From positions 62,001-126,000 of the forward strand of contig NZ_FWXV01000013.1 in the NCBI RefSeq assembly GCF_900176515.1: 64,000 nucleotides of DNA, written 5' to 3'. The notes under the pieces are model-generated. The model made no database searches, was not told the DNA's origin, and worked only from the letters and a program-made list of their open reading frames with translations. Every line of letters begins with the position of its first letter. The stretch's first letter is position 1. Below, piece by piece: positions 1 to 9,430 of the stretch. Position numbers and translations under genes: made by a program. This stretch comes from Kibdelosporangium aridum. GTDB taxonomy: Bacteria > Actinomycetota > Actinomycetes > Mycobacteriales > Pseudonocardiaceae.

Positions 1-1
1 A

Positions 2-1096
2 CCGGACCCGCAGCGGCTGCTGTCGGCGGCGTGCGGGATCGCGGACGAGATCGGTGCCCGCGCTATGCACGGAGACGGCCGTGCGAACTGGCTCGGACTC
101 GAGCCGATCATCGACAAGCACTGGGCGGTTCTCCCGATGGGCGCCGGCCTCGCCCACGGGTATTGCGGAGTGGCCCTGTTCCTCGCGCAGCTCGCCGACC
201 TGACCGGCGTGCAGCGGTACGCGGAACTGGCGCGGGACGCAGTCCGCCCAGTGCCCCGTCTCATCGACCAGCTGATCACCGAGCCAGAGCTCGGCGTGAC
301 AATCGGCTGCGGAGGCCCACACGGCCTAGGCGGAATCAGCTACGCCATCGCCAGGCTCGGAAACCTCCTGGACGACCCGGAAATCCGGAGCTGGCTGCCC
401 GCGGTCGTGGACCTGACCCGCGCGGCGACCGACGACGAGCTCGCCTGCTTCGCGGCCGGAAGCGCCGGAGGCCTGGCGGCAATGCTGGCGGTGCATACCG
501 AAACCGGCCTGCCCTCAGCAGGACGCCTGGCATGGGACTTCGCCGACCGGCTGGTCGAACAAGCACACACGGTGCCCTGCACCTGCCTGGACGTGCCAAC
601 GGCGGGATTCGCCCACGGCCACACCGGAATCGGCTGGGCACTACAGCGTTTCGCGGCGACAGGAGCAGGCGACCACTACTACGAGGTCGGTCAAGCGATC
701 CTGGACGTCGAAGTGCCCGACGGCACGGACCTGAGCTGGTGCGGAGGCCTGTCCGGCTTCACGATGGCCAGGCGCGACGCCCCCGAAGAATGGTCCCGCA
801 CGCTGGCAGAACACCAGCCGCTGCGAGACATGAGCCTCTGCCACGGTGAACTGGGCGTGACAGAAGCCCTAATGGTGCTGGGCGAACGCGGGAACTACGA
901 AGCCGCAGCCGCCGCGACCCGCCACGCAGGCCTCCTCCTCGGCGCCATCGACCGCGGCGGCGTCCGCTGCGGCACACCCCACGGCGTCGTCTCCGCCGGC
1001 TTGCTCAACGGCCTCGCCGGCATCGGCTACGGCCTGCTCCGCCTCGGCTTCGCCAGCCGCGTCCCCTCCGTACTCCTCCTCGAACCCGCTCGCTGA
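2..1096 (+). CDS. LanM-type class II lanthipeptide synthetase, C-terminal cyclase part (5' end outside window)
   Basis: The reading frame is open from the left edge, so only the C-terminal ~364 residues are present. They match the LanC-like cyclase domain of class II lanthionine synthetases, which closes thioether rings on a precursor already dehydrated by the N-terminal domain. Zinc-site signatures are visible: SWCGG around position 740 and LCHGELG around 835-855, with a CGTPHG motif near 970. Glycine-rich barrel repeats (GAGLAHGYCG, GCGGPHGLGG, LNGLAGIGYGLLRLG) are typical of the fold, and the C-terminus ending soon after PSVLLLEP is usual for LanM. A stand-alone LanC or a LanL-type enzyme cannot be excluded without the upstream part, but the GLGG and GLAGIGYGLLRL pattern favours LanM. 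No cysteine-bearing precursor gene is seen just downstream, so it presumably lies to the left of the window. Confidence 0.85.
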   Translation, partial: PDPQRLLSAACGIADEIGARAMHGDGRANWLGLEPIIDKHWAVLPMGAGLAHGYCGVALFLAQLADLTGVQRYAELARDAVRPVPRLIDQLITEPELGVTIGCGGPHGLGGISYAIARLGNLLDDPEIRSWLPAVVDLTRAATDDELACFAAGSAGGLAAMLAVHTETGLPSAGRLAWDFADRLVEQAHTVPCTCLDVPTAGFAHGHTGIGWALQRFAATGAGDHYYEVGQAILDVEVPDGTDLSWCGGLSGFTMARRDAPEEWSRTLAEHQPLRDMSLCHGELGVTEALMVLGERGNYEAAAAATRHAGLLLGAIDRGGVRCGTPHGVVSAGLLNGLAGIGYGLLRLGFASRVPSVLLLEPAR

Positions 1097-1151
1097 GGAA
1101 GACACCCTCATCCCTCCCTTGAGATGCCCCGCTCACAGGAAGAAGATCGTC

Positions 1152-1346
1152 ATGCGCACCCACACCACCCCGAACCACAACGTCGACGATCACCCCGCTG
1201 GTCAGATGGTTTTGTCTACTCGGCGCAACGTTGGCGCGAGGGTTAATGCGCTGGCCGGATACCGTGTGGGCACCATGTTCGCATTGTCCAACAAAATCAC
1301 AGCGCTACATGCCGATGGCCTTGGTGGCTACGGCGCGACGAACTAG
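1152..1346 (+). CDS. Possible small protein (64 aa) after lanM, unknown
   Basis: A short frame with ATG at 1152 is preceded by a purine-rich AGGAAGAAG at 1137-1145 that could act as a ribosome binding site. The product is polar, His/Asn-rich at the N-terminus and ends in GLGGYGATN. It contains no cysteine, so it cannot be an ordinary lanthipeptide precursor despite its position. It fills most of the 315-bp gap between lanM and the LAL regulator. No family is recognised. It may be a real small protein, a decayed remnant or a chance frame. Confidence 0.25.
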   Translation: MRTHTTPNHNVDDHPAGQMVLSTRRNVGARVNALAGYRVGTMFALSNKITALHADGLGGYGATN

Positions 1347-1411
1347 TCACATATGAAATCTCCTGGTGCCCGGACTTCAACCGAACAGGGACTTCTGGGT
1401 ACTGTCCGACC

Positions 1412-4336
1412 GTGTGGTCCCGCTCCCCGCTCGTGATCGGCCGAGACCGTGAGGTGGCCGAGCTGACGAGAGCGATCGATGCTTGCCGCGTCTCGCGCGG
1501 CGGCGCGGTCTTCCTCGTCGGCGAGCCAGGGATCGGAAAATCCAGACTGGCTTCGGAAGCCGCAGGCATCGCCTTCGCGGCTGGAGTTCGTGTCCTACGG
1601 GGACGCGGTACCACGATTGGGCCGATCGTTCCGTTCCGGCCGCTCACCGAGGCACTGCTCCGGTTGTTCCGTAGTGGGCAGCCCCCAGATGATCCGGCGT
1701 TGGGCCCCTACCGGCCGATCCTGGGTAGGCTCATACCCGATCTCCAGCAGCCTGACACGGGCGGCGGCGGGGATTCCCTTGTTGTTCTCGGTGAGGCAGT
1801 ACTACGCCTTCTCACGGTTGCTGGACGGCCCGACGGTTGTCTACTGGTCCTCGAGGATCTCCACCACGCGGATGCGGAGACTCTCGCAATCGTCGAATAC
1901 CTCACCGACAACCTCGTCGACCTGCCCGTCTTGCTCATCGGGACGATCCGGGACGAACCTTGCGCGGCGCGTGATCTTGCACGGTCGGCTACCCAGCGCC
2001 ACGCGGCTTCGATAGTCATGCTCAACCGGCTTGGGCCTGACTATGTGACCCAGCTCGCGGCGTCGTGCCTCGACTCGGATCCCGCAGGCCTACCGGATGA
2101 AGTCGTTACCAGGCTGATCGAGGACAGCGCCGGCATCCCGTTCATCATCGAGGAGGTCCTGCACCAGCTGGTCAGTGACGGCGTGTTGGCCAAGAGCACC
2201 GCGGGCTGGCAAGTGGTCGGAACGATGCGCACCGATGTCCCCGAGGCCGTTCTCAGCGGTGTCATCGATCGGGTGGAGCAACTCGGGCCACAGGGCAACA
2301 TGTTGCTCTCGGTCGCAGCTGTACTCGGTGACCGATTCCCACTGACGGTGGTCGGTGAGGTTACGCGCTTGGACCAGCGCAGCATGCTGTCACACCTGAG
2401 AGCCGCCGTTGCGGCTCAACTTGTTGCCCCAGATGAAACCTCGCCTGACTGGTACGCGTTCCGGCACCCCCTTACGGCCGATGCCTTGCGGGCGAGCCTG
2501 GCTCCCGCCGACCGGGCCGAGTACTCACGGCGAGCCGCGGACGCAGTGAAGGCGCTCCATCCCGAACTGCCGGGTGAATGGTGCCAACTCGTTGCCACTC
2601 TGCAGGCGGACGCAGGTGATGTCCAGAGTGCGGCGAAGCTGTACGCCGAGGCAGGACGCAGAGCCCTCACCGATGGGGCTTCCGAATCGTCGGTCAAGTT
2701 GCTGGATCGGGCGAACGCCCTGCTGCAAAGTGAGTCGTCCGCCGAGAGCAAGGCGGAAATCCTTGAAACTCTCCTCTACGCATTGGCCGAAGCTGGCGAG
2801 ATCGATCGAGCTCGGATGCTTGTGGAGACCCTCGATGACCTCGGTGGGTCAGGCATCGGTCCCATTCCCAGGGCAGCACTCCACACACGCCTCGCGCAGG
2901 TGTACAACCTCGCAGGTTTGTGGACCGAAGGAATGGAACAAGTACAAGCGGCCCGAGATGTCCTTGGTCCACAAGCGGCCGAGGAACACACGGCGCCGAT
3001 AGATGCTGTCGCCGCCAACCTCATGTGGCAGGGAGGTGGCGGAAATCGATCGGAAAAAGCCGAGTGGCTTGCACGGCGGGCGATCGCGGCTGCCGAACGA
3101 GCCAACTTGTCCACAGTCCTATGTGACGCATGGCAAGTCGTCGGCGGTGTGGCTCGCGAGCGAAGCCTTGAGGAATCCAGTGCTTGCTTCAGACGTGCCC
3201 TGCAGTACGCGGAAGACGAACGACTGCCAATTTGGCGTGTCTACGCATTGAACGCGTTGGCTGGCAACGACTGGCTGGCGACTGGCGACCGCACGGGCTT
3301 GGAGCGCGCGATCGAGGAGGCCCAACGAGTCGGTGCGGTGACCATCGGATACGCGATCCAGGGCAACCTTGCTGCCGATGCAGTGCTTCGCGGAGATTTC
3401 GCGAAGACCGCGGAATTGGTCGAACAGTCTAAGCAAGACTTGATTCGCCTTCGACTCAGCTCACATGTTCGCTATCTGCTCATGGTCCAGGCGACCCTCG
3501 CTGCGCACCAGGGCAAGCGTGCTGAGATGGAGGACGTACTCGCGGAGTTCGCCGAGTGGCGGGACGAGTATCCACAAGAGCTGCCGTTGATCTTGGGCTT
3601 TGCTCGAACGTTCTGCGCGTTGCTGGAAGAAAACCGTACCCTTGCCAGGGAAGAGCTGGTCAAGATGTTGAAGGCGACGCAGGACGTGCCTTCGATGTTC
3701 CAGCTTGCCGGACGCCACGGGTTGTACCTGTTGCTGTCGGTACTTGACGGCGACGCGGGATGGGCTGAGTACGAGGAGAGCGCCGCAACAGTCCAGAGCA
3801 CGATGCGGTGGAACAGGCAGTTCGTCGGGCTTGCCAAGGCGGTCCTGCTCGGCAGGGATGGTCGTCCCGAGGACGCCACGGCCGCCGCTCTGGTCGCTCA
3901 GGAGGATGCGGCCATTTATGAGATGGTCAGTCACCTCGTGCTGAGACTGGCGGCTGAAGCGGGTATCGCCGATGGCTGGGGAGAGCCGATTTCCTGGTTG
4001 CGGCGTGCCGAGGAGTACTTCCACCAGTTGTCGGTGGCCCCTGTCTCCAGTGCTTGTCGCTCGCTGCTTCGCCACGCGGGTGCGTCGGTCAAACAGCGGC
4101 GCACAGGAATGGACAAGGTGCCGGATGACCTCCGTGCGATCGGCGTGACGGTCCGCGAGCACGAGGTGTTGCAGTTGTTGCGTGAGCGGTTGACCAACAA
4201 GGCCATCGCGAATCGGCTACACATCTCGCCGCGCACCGTGGAGAAGCACGTGGCGAGCCTGATCATGAAGGCGGAGGTCGCTGACCGGATGGAGCTCAGC
4301 GACTTCGCAGCGTCGGCTTACGACGAGACCAGATAG
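1412..4336 (+). CDS. Large ATP-binding LuxR-family (LAL) transcriptional regulator
   Basis: The 974-residue protein has the LAL layout. An N-terminal AAA-type ATPase carries the Walker A motif GEPGIGKS at about residues 36-43 and a Walker B-like LLVLEDLHHAD near 145. A long alpha-helical, TPR-like middle follows (roughly 400-880). The C-terminal LuxR/GerE helix-turn-helix spans about residues 905-965 (VTVREHEVLQLL, then NKAIANRLHISPRTVEKHV). Proteins of this class are typically pathway-specific activators of antibiotic or catabolic clusters. The start is GTG at 1412, chosen because the family begins with a short lead into IGRDREVAEL. It lies downstream of lanM in the same orientation and upstream of a SARP gene, so it may regulate either the lanthipeptide genes or a wider regulon; this is inference. 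Confidence 0.9.
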   Translation: MWSRSPLVIGRDREVAELTRAIDACRVSRGGAVFLVGEPGIGKSRLASEAAGIAFAAGVRVLRGRGTTIGPIVPFRPLTEALLRLFRSGQPPDDPALGPYRPILGRLIPDLQQPDTGGGGDSLVVLGEAVLRLLTVAGRPDGCLLVLEDLHHADAETLAIVEYLTDNLVDLPVLLIGTIRDEPCAARDLARSATQRHAASIVMLNRLGPDYVTQLAASCLDSDPAGLPDEVVTRLIEDSAGIPFIIEEVLHQLVSDGVLAKSTAGWQVVGTMRTDVPEAVLSGVIDRVEQLGPQGNMLLSVAAVLGDRFPLTVVGEVTRLDQRSMLSHLRAAVAAQLVAPDETSPDWYAFRHPLTADALRASLAPADRAEYSRRAADAVKALHPELPGEWCQLVATLQADAGDVQSAAKLYAEAGRRALTDGASESSVKLLDRANALLQSESSAESKAEILETLLYALAEAGEIDRARMLVETLDDLGGSGIGPIPRAALHTRLAQVYNLAGLWTEGMEQVQAARDVLGPQAAEEHTAPIDAVAANLMWQGGGGNRSEKAEWLARRAIAAAERANLSTVLCDAWQVVGGVARERSLEESSACFRRALQYAEDERLPIWRVYALNALAGNDWLATGDRTGLERAIEEAQRVGAVTIGYAIQGNLAADAVLRGDFAKTAELVEQSKQDLIRLRLSSHVRYLLMVQATLAAHQGKRAEMEDVLAEFAEWRDEYPQELPLILGFARTFCALLEENRTLAREELVKMLKATQDVPSMFQLAGRHGLYLLLSVLDGDAGWAEYEESAATVQSTMRWNRQFVGLAKAVLLGRDGRPEDATAAALVAQEDAAIYEMVSHLVLRLAAEAGIADGWGEPISWLRRAEEYFHQLSVAPVSSACRSLLRHAGASVKQRRTGMDKVPDDLRAIGVTVREHEVLQLLRERLTNKAIANRLHISPRTVEKHVASLIMKAEVADRMELSDFAASAYDETR

Positions 4337-4695
4337 GCCATCGTGTTCCGATGGGCGCGAAGCCGTCGGATTCGGCCGGTCGCGTTGACACCGCCAAAGT
4401 CGTTCCTCGGTCCTGAAACTTAGCCTTGACCTGCGGTAATGGTTCCCTGTGGCGGCGGCGTCAACGGTGCGGTCAATCTTGTGAAAGATAAATGAAAGGT
4501 CTGGTGGGTACGGTTGTCACGCATCCCGGGATAGGGGTGGAAGTGCCAAAGGAGGGGCATCCGGCGGCACCGTGATCCCGGGCGCGAACCTCGGCCGCGT
4601 CAGGACCAACCCCCAGTCTTGGTCCTGGCGTGGCCGGGCCTTTTACGCGGTAGTGTGTCCGATTGGTTGTGTCGTCGGACCTTCCGGGGAACAGG
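4337..4695. other. Intergenic region between LAL and SARP genes
   Basis: About 360 bp without a credible gene. It holds an inverted repeat at 4601-4627 and a TAGTGT hexamer at 4651-4656 resembling an actinobacterial -10 element. No convincing -35 is correctly spaced. An A/T-rich patch occurs near 4478-4500. The region most likely carries the promoter of the downstream SARP gene. Confidence 0.5.
4601..4627. promoter_or_regulatory. Inverted repeat upstream of SARP gene
   Basis: CAGGACCAA (4601-4609) pairs perfectly with TTGGTCCTG (4619-4627) across a 9-nt loop. It lies about 25 bp upstream of a TAGTGT -10-like hexamer. It could be an operator for the SARP promoter or a weak terminator of the LAL transcript; no U-run follows directly. 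Confidence 0.4.
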
Positions 4696-7600
4696 GTGGA
4701 ATTTCGGGTTCTCGGGCCGCTTGAAGTCGTGGTTGACGGCCGGGTTGTTCCCATCGGCTCCTCGCGGTTGCGCTGTTTGCTCGCGATGCTGCTGGTACGG
4801 GCCAACAGGTTCGTGGGGTTCGACGAGTTGGTCGAGGCGATCTGGGGTGATTCGGTTCCGGCTAATCCGCGCCCGGCGGTCTACACCTGTGTGACGCGCC
4901 TGCGGACGATCACCGGCGCGACAATCGAAGCGGGCGCCGACGGATATCGAATCGCTGTCAACGAAGCGCATGTTGACCTCAAACGATTCGAAGCCGCTGT
5001 TCTCACCGCGCGTGCGGCCGATGAGCGGGAAGCCGAGGTTCTCCAAGAGGCTCTCGCGTTGTGGCGTGGTGAACCGTTCGTCGATGTGCCGTCGGATTAC
5101 TTGCACCGAACTGTTGTCCCGGCGTTGGCGGAGAGGCGTTTGCATGTGCTCGAGCGCAAGCTTGAGCTCGATGTGCGGGCCGGACGCCATGACATCGCAC
5201 TTCCGGAGTTGCAGGAGTTGACGGCCGCGTATCCGTTGCGGGAGCGGCTATGGGCTTCTCTGGTGCTGGCCTTATACGGCAGTGGTAGGCAAGCGGATGC
5301 GTTGGAGACCTATGCGACTGTGCGCCAACGACTTGTCGATGAGCTCGGGGTCGAGCCGGGTGTGGTGTTGCGGCAGGCGCATCAGACGGTGCTTGCCGGT
5401 GACAAGCAGAGCGACTGGCAGGTGGAATGCCAGCTGCCCATCGACATCGGCGACTTCACCAACCGCGATGACGAACTCGACCAAGTCCTGGAGTCATTGC
5501 GGCCCAGCGCGACCGTCCCGATCCTGACGATCAGTGGCCCGCCCGGTATGGGCAAGTCGGCATTGGTGGTCCGTGCGGCGCATCGCCTGATCCCGCATTA
5601 CCCGGACGGACAATGGTTCCTCCGCCTCAACGGCGCCAGCGAGGCGCCACGCTCGGCAGCCGAGCTGCTCGCCGAGTTGCTCCGCACAGTCGGCGTGGCG
5701 CCTGCGGCAATCCCAGACGGTGTGGATGCGCGGTCCGCTTTGCTCCGCTCGCGTCTCGCTGACCGGAAAGTCTTGCTGGTACTGGATGACGCGGGCAGCG
5801 TCGACCAAGTCGCTCCTCTGCTGCCCGGCCGTCCAGGTAGTGCGGTGGTGGTCACCAGTCGGTCGGAACTCGCGGGCCTCTCCGTTCTGTACGGAGGAAA
5901 TCGCCTTTCACTACAACCGCTTTCGCCACATCACGCCCGCGATCTCGTCGCGCGGATCGCCGGAGCCAAGCGGTGCGATCAAGACGAAGCCGCTGCGACT
6001 GAGCTGACATCGCTGTGCGGGCGAATGCCCTTGGCGCTGCGGATCGCCGCCGCGAATCTCGCCAGCCGTCCCGGCATGCAGATCAGCCGGTACGCCGAAG
6101 ATCTGCGTACCGGTGACCGTCTGGCGAAACTCCGGACACACGGCGAAAGTGGACTCGCCGTTCGAGCCGCCTTCGACATCTCGTTCGCGACATTGAGTCC
6201 GGCCGACCGGCGTGCTTTCAGCTTGCTCGGCGTCATTCCCGGCAACGACTTCAGCGCGTCGGCGGCTTCGGCGTTGGTTTGCTGCACCATGGATGAGACC
6301 GTCGAAATGTTGGACCGGCTTGTTGCCGCGAACCTGCTGGAATGCCACCACGCTGACCGGTTCCGTTTCCATGACCTGATCCGCGTGTACGCCGCTGACC
6401 GATCGCGTGAGTACGACCACGTCGATGCCTTCAGGCGGTTGGCTGACTGGTACCTGCACAGCATCCATGCCGCCGTGACCCGCTGTCTTGCCTCGCTCTA
6501 CATCTCCAGCCTTGGTCCGGTGCCAAACGATGTCACGCCCCTGGTGTTCGCTGCGGACGACGAGGCCCTGCGCTGGCTCGAAGTGGAGCGTACGAACTAC
6601 TTGGCGATCATCGACTACGCGGCAGTGCACGGTCCACAGCGATACACCTGGCAGCTCACCGACGCGGCCCGCCCGGATCTGCACCACAGGTACTGGACAG
6701 CGGAGCTGGAGCATGCGGCAACGTTGGGACTGTCCTGCGCCAGAGAAGCGGGCGCTCGCCGTGGCGAGGCGATGATGTTGCTGGCACTCGCCGCCTTGAA
6801 GTCCATCACCGCCAGGTTCGACGAATCTGTCGAAGATTTCGCCGAATGCCGTCGGATCGCAGTAGAGCTTGGCGAGACAGGGATCAACGCGACCGCGGTG
6901 ATCAGCTTGGCGGGAATGTACTCCGAATCGAGTCGTCCGCACGAGGCGATGCTTGCTGCTGAGGAGGGATTGGCACTGGTCGAACGCGGTGCCGAACAAG
7001 GCGGAGGACGCAAGATCGCCGCTTTGCTCCAACTCGGCTCCACCTGCCTGCAGCTAGGGCAGCTCCATCGCTCACGGGATGTCTGTCACCAGGCGATGGA
7101 GTTGGTGCGAGACTCCGGGCCGATTATGGCAAGCCTGGCCGCACATTGGATTCTTGGTGAGAGCTACCGGGAGACCGGGGACTATGACGACGGGATAGTC
7201 CACCTGTCTGCCGTTCTGGACTCCGAGATGTCCCATCACATCGTGTACGACGAATGCAACACGGCCATCGCATCGGTGTACCTCGACAAAGGAGACTTCA
7301 CGTCGGCGCTGCGCCACGCCGAAGTGGCCATCGAGCGGTCAGCGGATAGTGGTCCTCGGAAGTACGAAGCGCAAGCACGAATAATTCGTGGTGAGGTGCA
7401 CCGTTCGGCTGGCCGGCTGGACCTTGCGCTGACCGAATACAGGTTGGCACACGACGTTGCGGTGAAGATCGAATCGCCGGCCATGGGAATCCAGTCAGCG
7501 ATCGGAATCGCATCGGTGAGCGGTGACGCTGGGTTCGCTGACCACGCGATCGCGCTTGCCCGCAAGCAGGGCATGCGTTTGCTTGAGGCCAAGGCCTTGA

Positions 7601-7752
7601 TCGCGTCCGCTCAGGTTCGGCTGGATCTCGGTCAGATCGTCGAAGCCCGCGCGGGGGCTGACCAAGCTTTGGTCATGTACCGGGAGTTCGGTGCACGGCC
7701 GGGTGAGGAGAAGGCTGTCGCGCTACTCGCTCGACTGTCCGAAAAGGATTAG
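4696..7752 (+). CDS. SARP-family regulator with NB-ARC ATPase and TPR domains (AfsR-like)
   Basis: The protein begins with an OmpR-like winged helix (VEFRVLGPLEVVVDG, RLRCLLAMLL, VDELVEAIWG-type) followed by a bacterial transcriptional activation domain up to about residue 240. An NB-ARC ATPase comes next, with Walker A GPPGMGKS near residue 280 and a KVLLVLDDAG Walker B-like stretch. A winged helix and a long TPR region run to the end, ending in an EAKALIASAQVRLDLGQ repeat. This is the AfsR architecture, and such proteins activate secondary-metabolite genes. I chose GTG at 4696 because SARPs usually start just before FRVLGPLEV and GGGGAA lies about seven bases upstream. An upstream TTG at 4663 would add eleven unusual residues. 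The stop overlaps the convergent DUF6461-like gene by four bases. A partial second copy of its C-terminus lies at 8.9-9.3 kb. Confidence 0.9.
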   Translation: MEFRVLGPLEVVVDGRVVPIGSSRLRCLLAMLLVRANRFVGFDELVEAIWGDSVPANPRPAVYTCVTRLRTITGATIEAGADGYRIAVNEAHVDLKRFEAAVLTARAADEREAEVLQEALALWRGEPFVDVPSDYLHRTVVPALAERRLHVLERKLELDVRAGRHDIALPELQELTAAYPLRERLWASLVLALYGSGRQADALETYATVRQRLVDELGVEPGVVLRQAHQTVLAGDKQSDWQVECQLPIDIGDFTNRDDELDQVLESLRPSATVPILTISGPPGMGKSALVVRAAHRLIPHYPDGQWFLRLNGASEAPRSAAELLAELLRTVGVAPAAIPDGVDARSALLRSRLADRKVLLVLDDAGSVDQVAPLLPGRPGSAVVVTSRSELAGLSVLYGGNRLSLQPLSPHHARDLVARIAGAKRCDQDEAAATELTSLCGRMPLALRIAAANLASRPGMQISRYAEDLRTGDRLAKLRTHGESGLAVRAAFDISFATLSPADRRAFSLLGVIPGNDFSASAASALVCCTMDETVEMLDRLVAANLLECHHADRFRFHDLIRVYAADRSREYDHVDAFRRLADWYLHSIHAAVTRCLASLYISSLGPVPNDVTPLVFAADDEALRWLEVERTNYLAIIDYAAVHGPQRYTWQLTDAARPDLHHRYWTAELEHAATLGLSCAREAGARRGEAMMLLALAALKSITARFDESVEDFAECRRIAVELGETGINATAVISLAGMYSESSRPHEAMLAAEEGLALVERGAEQGGGRKIAALLQLGSTCLQLGQLHRSRDVCHQAMELVRDSGPIMASLAAHWILGESYRETGDYDDGIVHLSAVLDSEMSHHIVYDECNTAIASVYLDKGDFTSALRHAEVAIERSADSGPRKYEAQARIIRGEVHRSAGRLDLALTEYRLAHDVAVKIESPAMGIQSAIGIASVSGDAGFADHAIALARKQGMRLLEAKALIASAQVRLDLGQIVEARAGADQALVMYREFGARPGEEKAVALLARLSEKD

Positions 7753-8798
7753 TCATCCCGGCGCTTCAGCAAACTCGGCGGAATCCGGATGGCGCGGTTG
7801 GTCACCGCTTGGTAATTGGCCAGCTGGGCCGCGACTGTGGCCGCGGCTGTCGGCGCGACGTCGATTCCCGCCAGTTCTTCAAGGAGCTGCTCTTGCCACA
7901 GCGTGCCAGGCCGGTGATGTGACATCTCTGCGACTGCGTGTCGTGGGCCGCCTCGGAGTAGGGCGACAGCGGCCGACGCGGCGTGAACACGGCCGCGAAT
8001 CGCCTCGATCTCCGACCGCTGTAAGTGGAACGTGGGTGACGCGGTGATCATCCACTCTTCGGCGAGGACCTTCCGTAGCGCCTTGCCCGTCGGCGAATCG
8101 TCACTGAGATGACCGTCGAAGCGGATGCGCTCTGTGCTCACGCCCGCATCCTCCAGCATGTCCTTGACGTGTCGGCTCACAACTGGCCACAACTGTTCGT
8201 CAGTGCCCGAGGCCACGAGCGCGGCCAGTTTCGCGTCCCTCTCGGAATGAACTCGACTGTTCACCGTCGACGGTGACGGCAGCAAAGGCAGGATCGCGCC
8301 TACCAGTCCAGGAAAGGTGACGAGGTCGTCTTCGATCGGAAAGCCGCAGATCTGGTGGAGGAAGTCGATTGGCTTCGAATCGCCCAGGCGTGTCCCGGAA
8401 ACCCGCTCGAACTGGTCCCGTTCCGGTGATGGTCGATCCAGCACACGAACAGGCCCGGCCACCTCACCGTTCTCGGCGTACGCCATTCGGTGCTCTGGCA
8501 AATGGTCGAGCCCGAGCACCGCCGCCCGGGTATCGACTGACAGCCTGGCCAGTACGGGCGGCCGTAAGCCTTGGAAACTGTCCATCTCGATCGCCAGACA
8601 CCACCCGTCGGCGTCCACGATGCGAACAACCGGCCAATGCCGTGCTGAGTTGTGATAGAGCTCGAACGCTTCTTCGATTCCGCCCCGAATGCCCTGCTCA
8701 CCACCGAACGCGGCAAGCACGCCTGCTGCGTCGTCGGTCCGGACGACGGTCACGCAGTAATTGGTGTATTGGCTGATCCACCGGAACGTCGGCGCCAC
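7749..8798 (-). CDS. DUF6461-like protein of unknown function
   Basis: The ~349-residue product has an N-terminal segment with the look of the DUF6461 family: YCVTVVRTDDAAGVLAAFGG, then a hydrophobic strand (VVRIVDADGWCLAIEMDSFQG) and RPPVLARLS. The remaining C-terminal ~200 residues are not recognised and contain no obvious catalytic motif or membrane segment. GTG at 8798 is preferred because GGGGG lies just upstream and it places the CVTVV motif about 15 residues in, as is usual for the family. An ATG at 8864 would add 22 residues and abut the SARP remnant. The gene is inverted between an intact SARP gene and a SARP fragment, suggesting insertion or rearrangement. Confidence 0.6.
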   Translation of the reverse strand: MAPTFRWISQYTNYCVTVVRTDDAAGVLAAFGGEQGIRGGIEEAFELYHNSARHWPVVRIVDADGWCLAIEMDSFQGLRPPVLARLSVDTRAAVLGLDHLPEHRMAYAENGEVAGPVRVLDRPSPERDQFERVSGTRLGDSKPIDFLHQICGFPIEDDLVTFPGLVGAILPLLPSPSTVNSRVHSERDAKLAALVASGTDEQLWPVVSRHVKDMLEDAGVSTERIRFDGHLSDDSPTGKALRKVLAEEWMITASPTFHLQRSEIEAIRGRVHAASAAVALLRGGPRHAVAEMSHHRPGTLWQEQLLEELAGIDVAPTAAATVAAQLANYQAVTNRAIRIPPSLLKRRDD

Positions 8799-8863
8799 GA
8801 TCCCCCTGTCAATCGGCTGACAGAGGATTGTGGCATGTGCTGCGCGATTGATGTGTCCGATCA

Positions 8864-9331
8864 TTGAAGCCGTCGGATCTCTGGGGCTACCTCGGCAAGA
8901 CATTGGTGGAACTCGGTGACTACGAACAGGCGCTCAAGCACCTGCGGTCGATGGAGGACTCGGCAATGCTGCGGCACACCGCGCTGGACGAGTACGGCCT
9001 TCCGATCTCGACTGTCCACCTGGCAATGCACGAAACGTTGGCGCGGGAAGCGGCCGCGACGTCCGCGGAGATCGAAGCGTTGACCGGAATGGCGTGGGCT
9101 GGCCATGACAGCGACTACGCCGTCAAGGCGCTGAACCTTGCTCGCACACAAGGACTGAGGTTGCTTGAGGCCAAGGCACTCACCGCCTTGGCCGATACCA
9201 AATTGAGACGTGGCCACGCTGTAGAGGCATTGCGCATCGCTGAGCAGGCGTTGGGGATGCATCGGGAATTCGGGTGCGTTCCCGGCGAGCGGGAGGCGTT
9301 GGCGGTGGTCAGCCGAGTGAAAGAGAACTGA
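8864..9331 (+). pseudogene. Remnant of a second SARP/AfsR-like regulator (C-terminal TPR part)
   Basis: The 155-residue frame aligns with the last third of the intact SARP protein at 4.7-7.7 kb. GYLGKTLVELGDYEQALKHL corresponds to ILGESYRETGDYDDGIVHL. Its end, LARTQGLRLLEAKALTALAD...HREFGCVPGEREAL, corresponds to LARKQGMRLLEAKALIASAQ...YREFGARPGEEKAV. About 50-60 residues between these blocks are missing, and there is no DNA-binding or ATPase domain. The TTG start has no convincing ribosome binding site. It therefore looks like the decayed 3' end of a duplicated regulator, separated from its paralogue by the DUF6461-like gene. Confidence 0.75.
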
Positions 9332-9430
9332 AAGCGGCCAGCGTTACGGTCCCTGTGTATCACCAGAGGTGGGGCAGGGGACCGATGTCGCACGTGGGGG
9401 TCGGCATCGGCACCCGGGCCTGCCTCGGCT

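Noticed and set aside
1152..1346. Small frame after lanM as a lanthipeptide precursor
   Set aside because: It has no cysteine, which lanthionine formation requires. Kept only as a low-confidence small protein.
4601..4627. Intrinsic terminator of the LAL gene
   Set aside because: The hairpin is about 265 bp after the stop and lacks a directly following U-run; regulatory use at the SARP promoter seems as likely.
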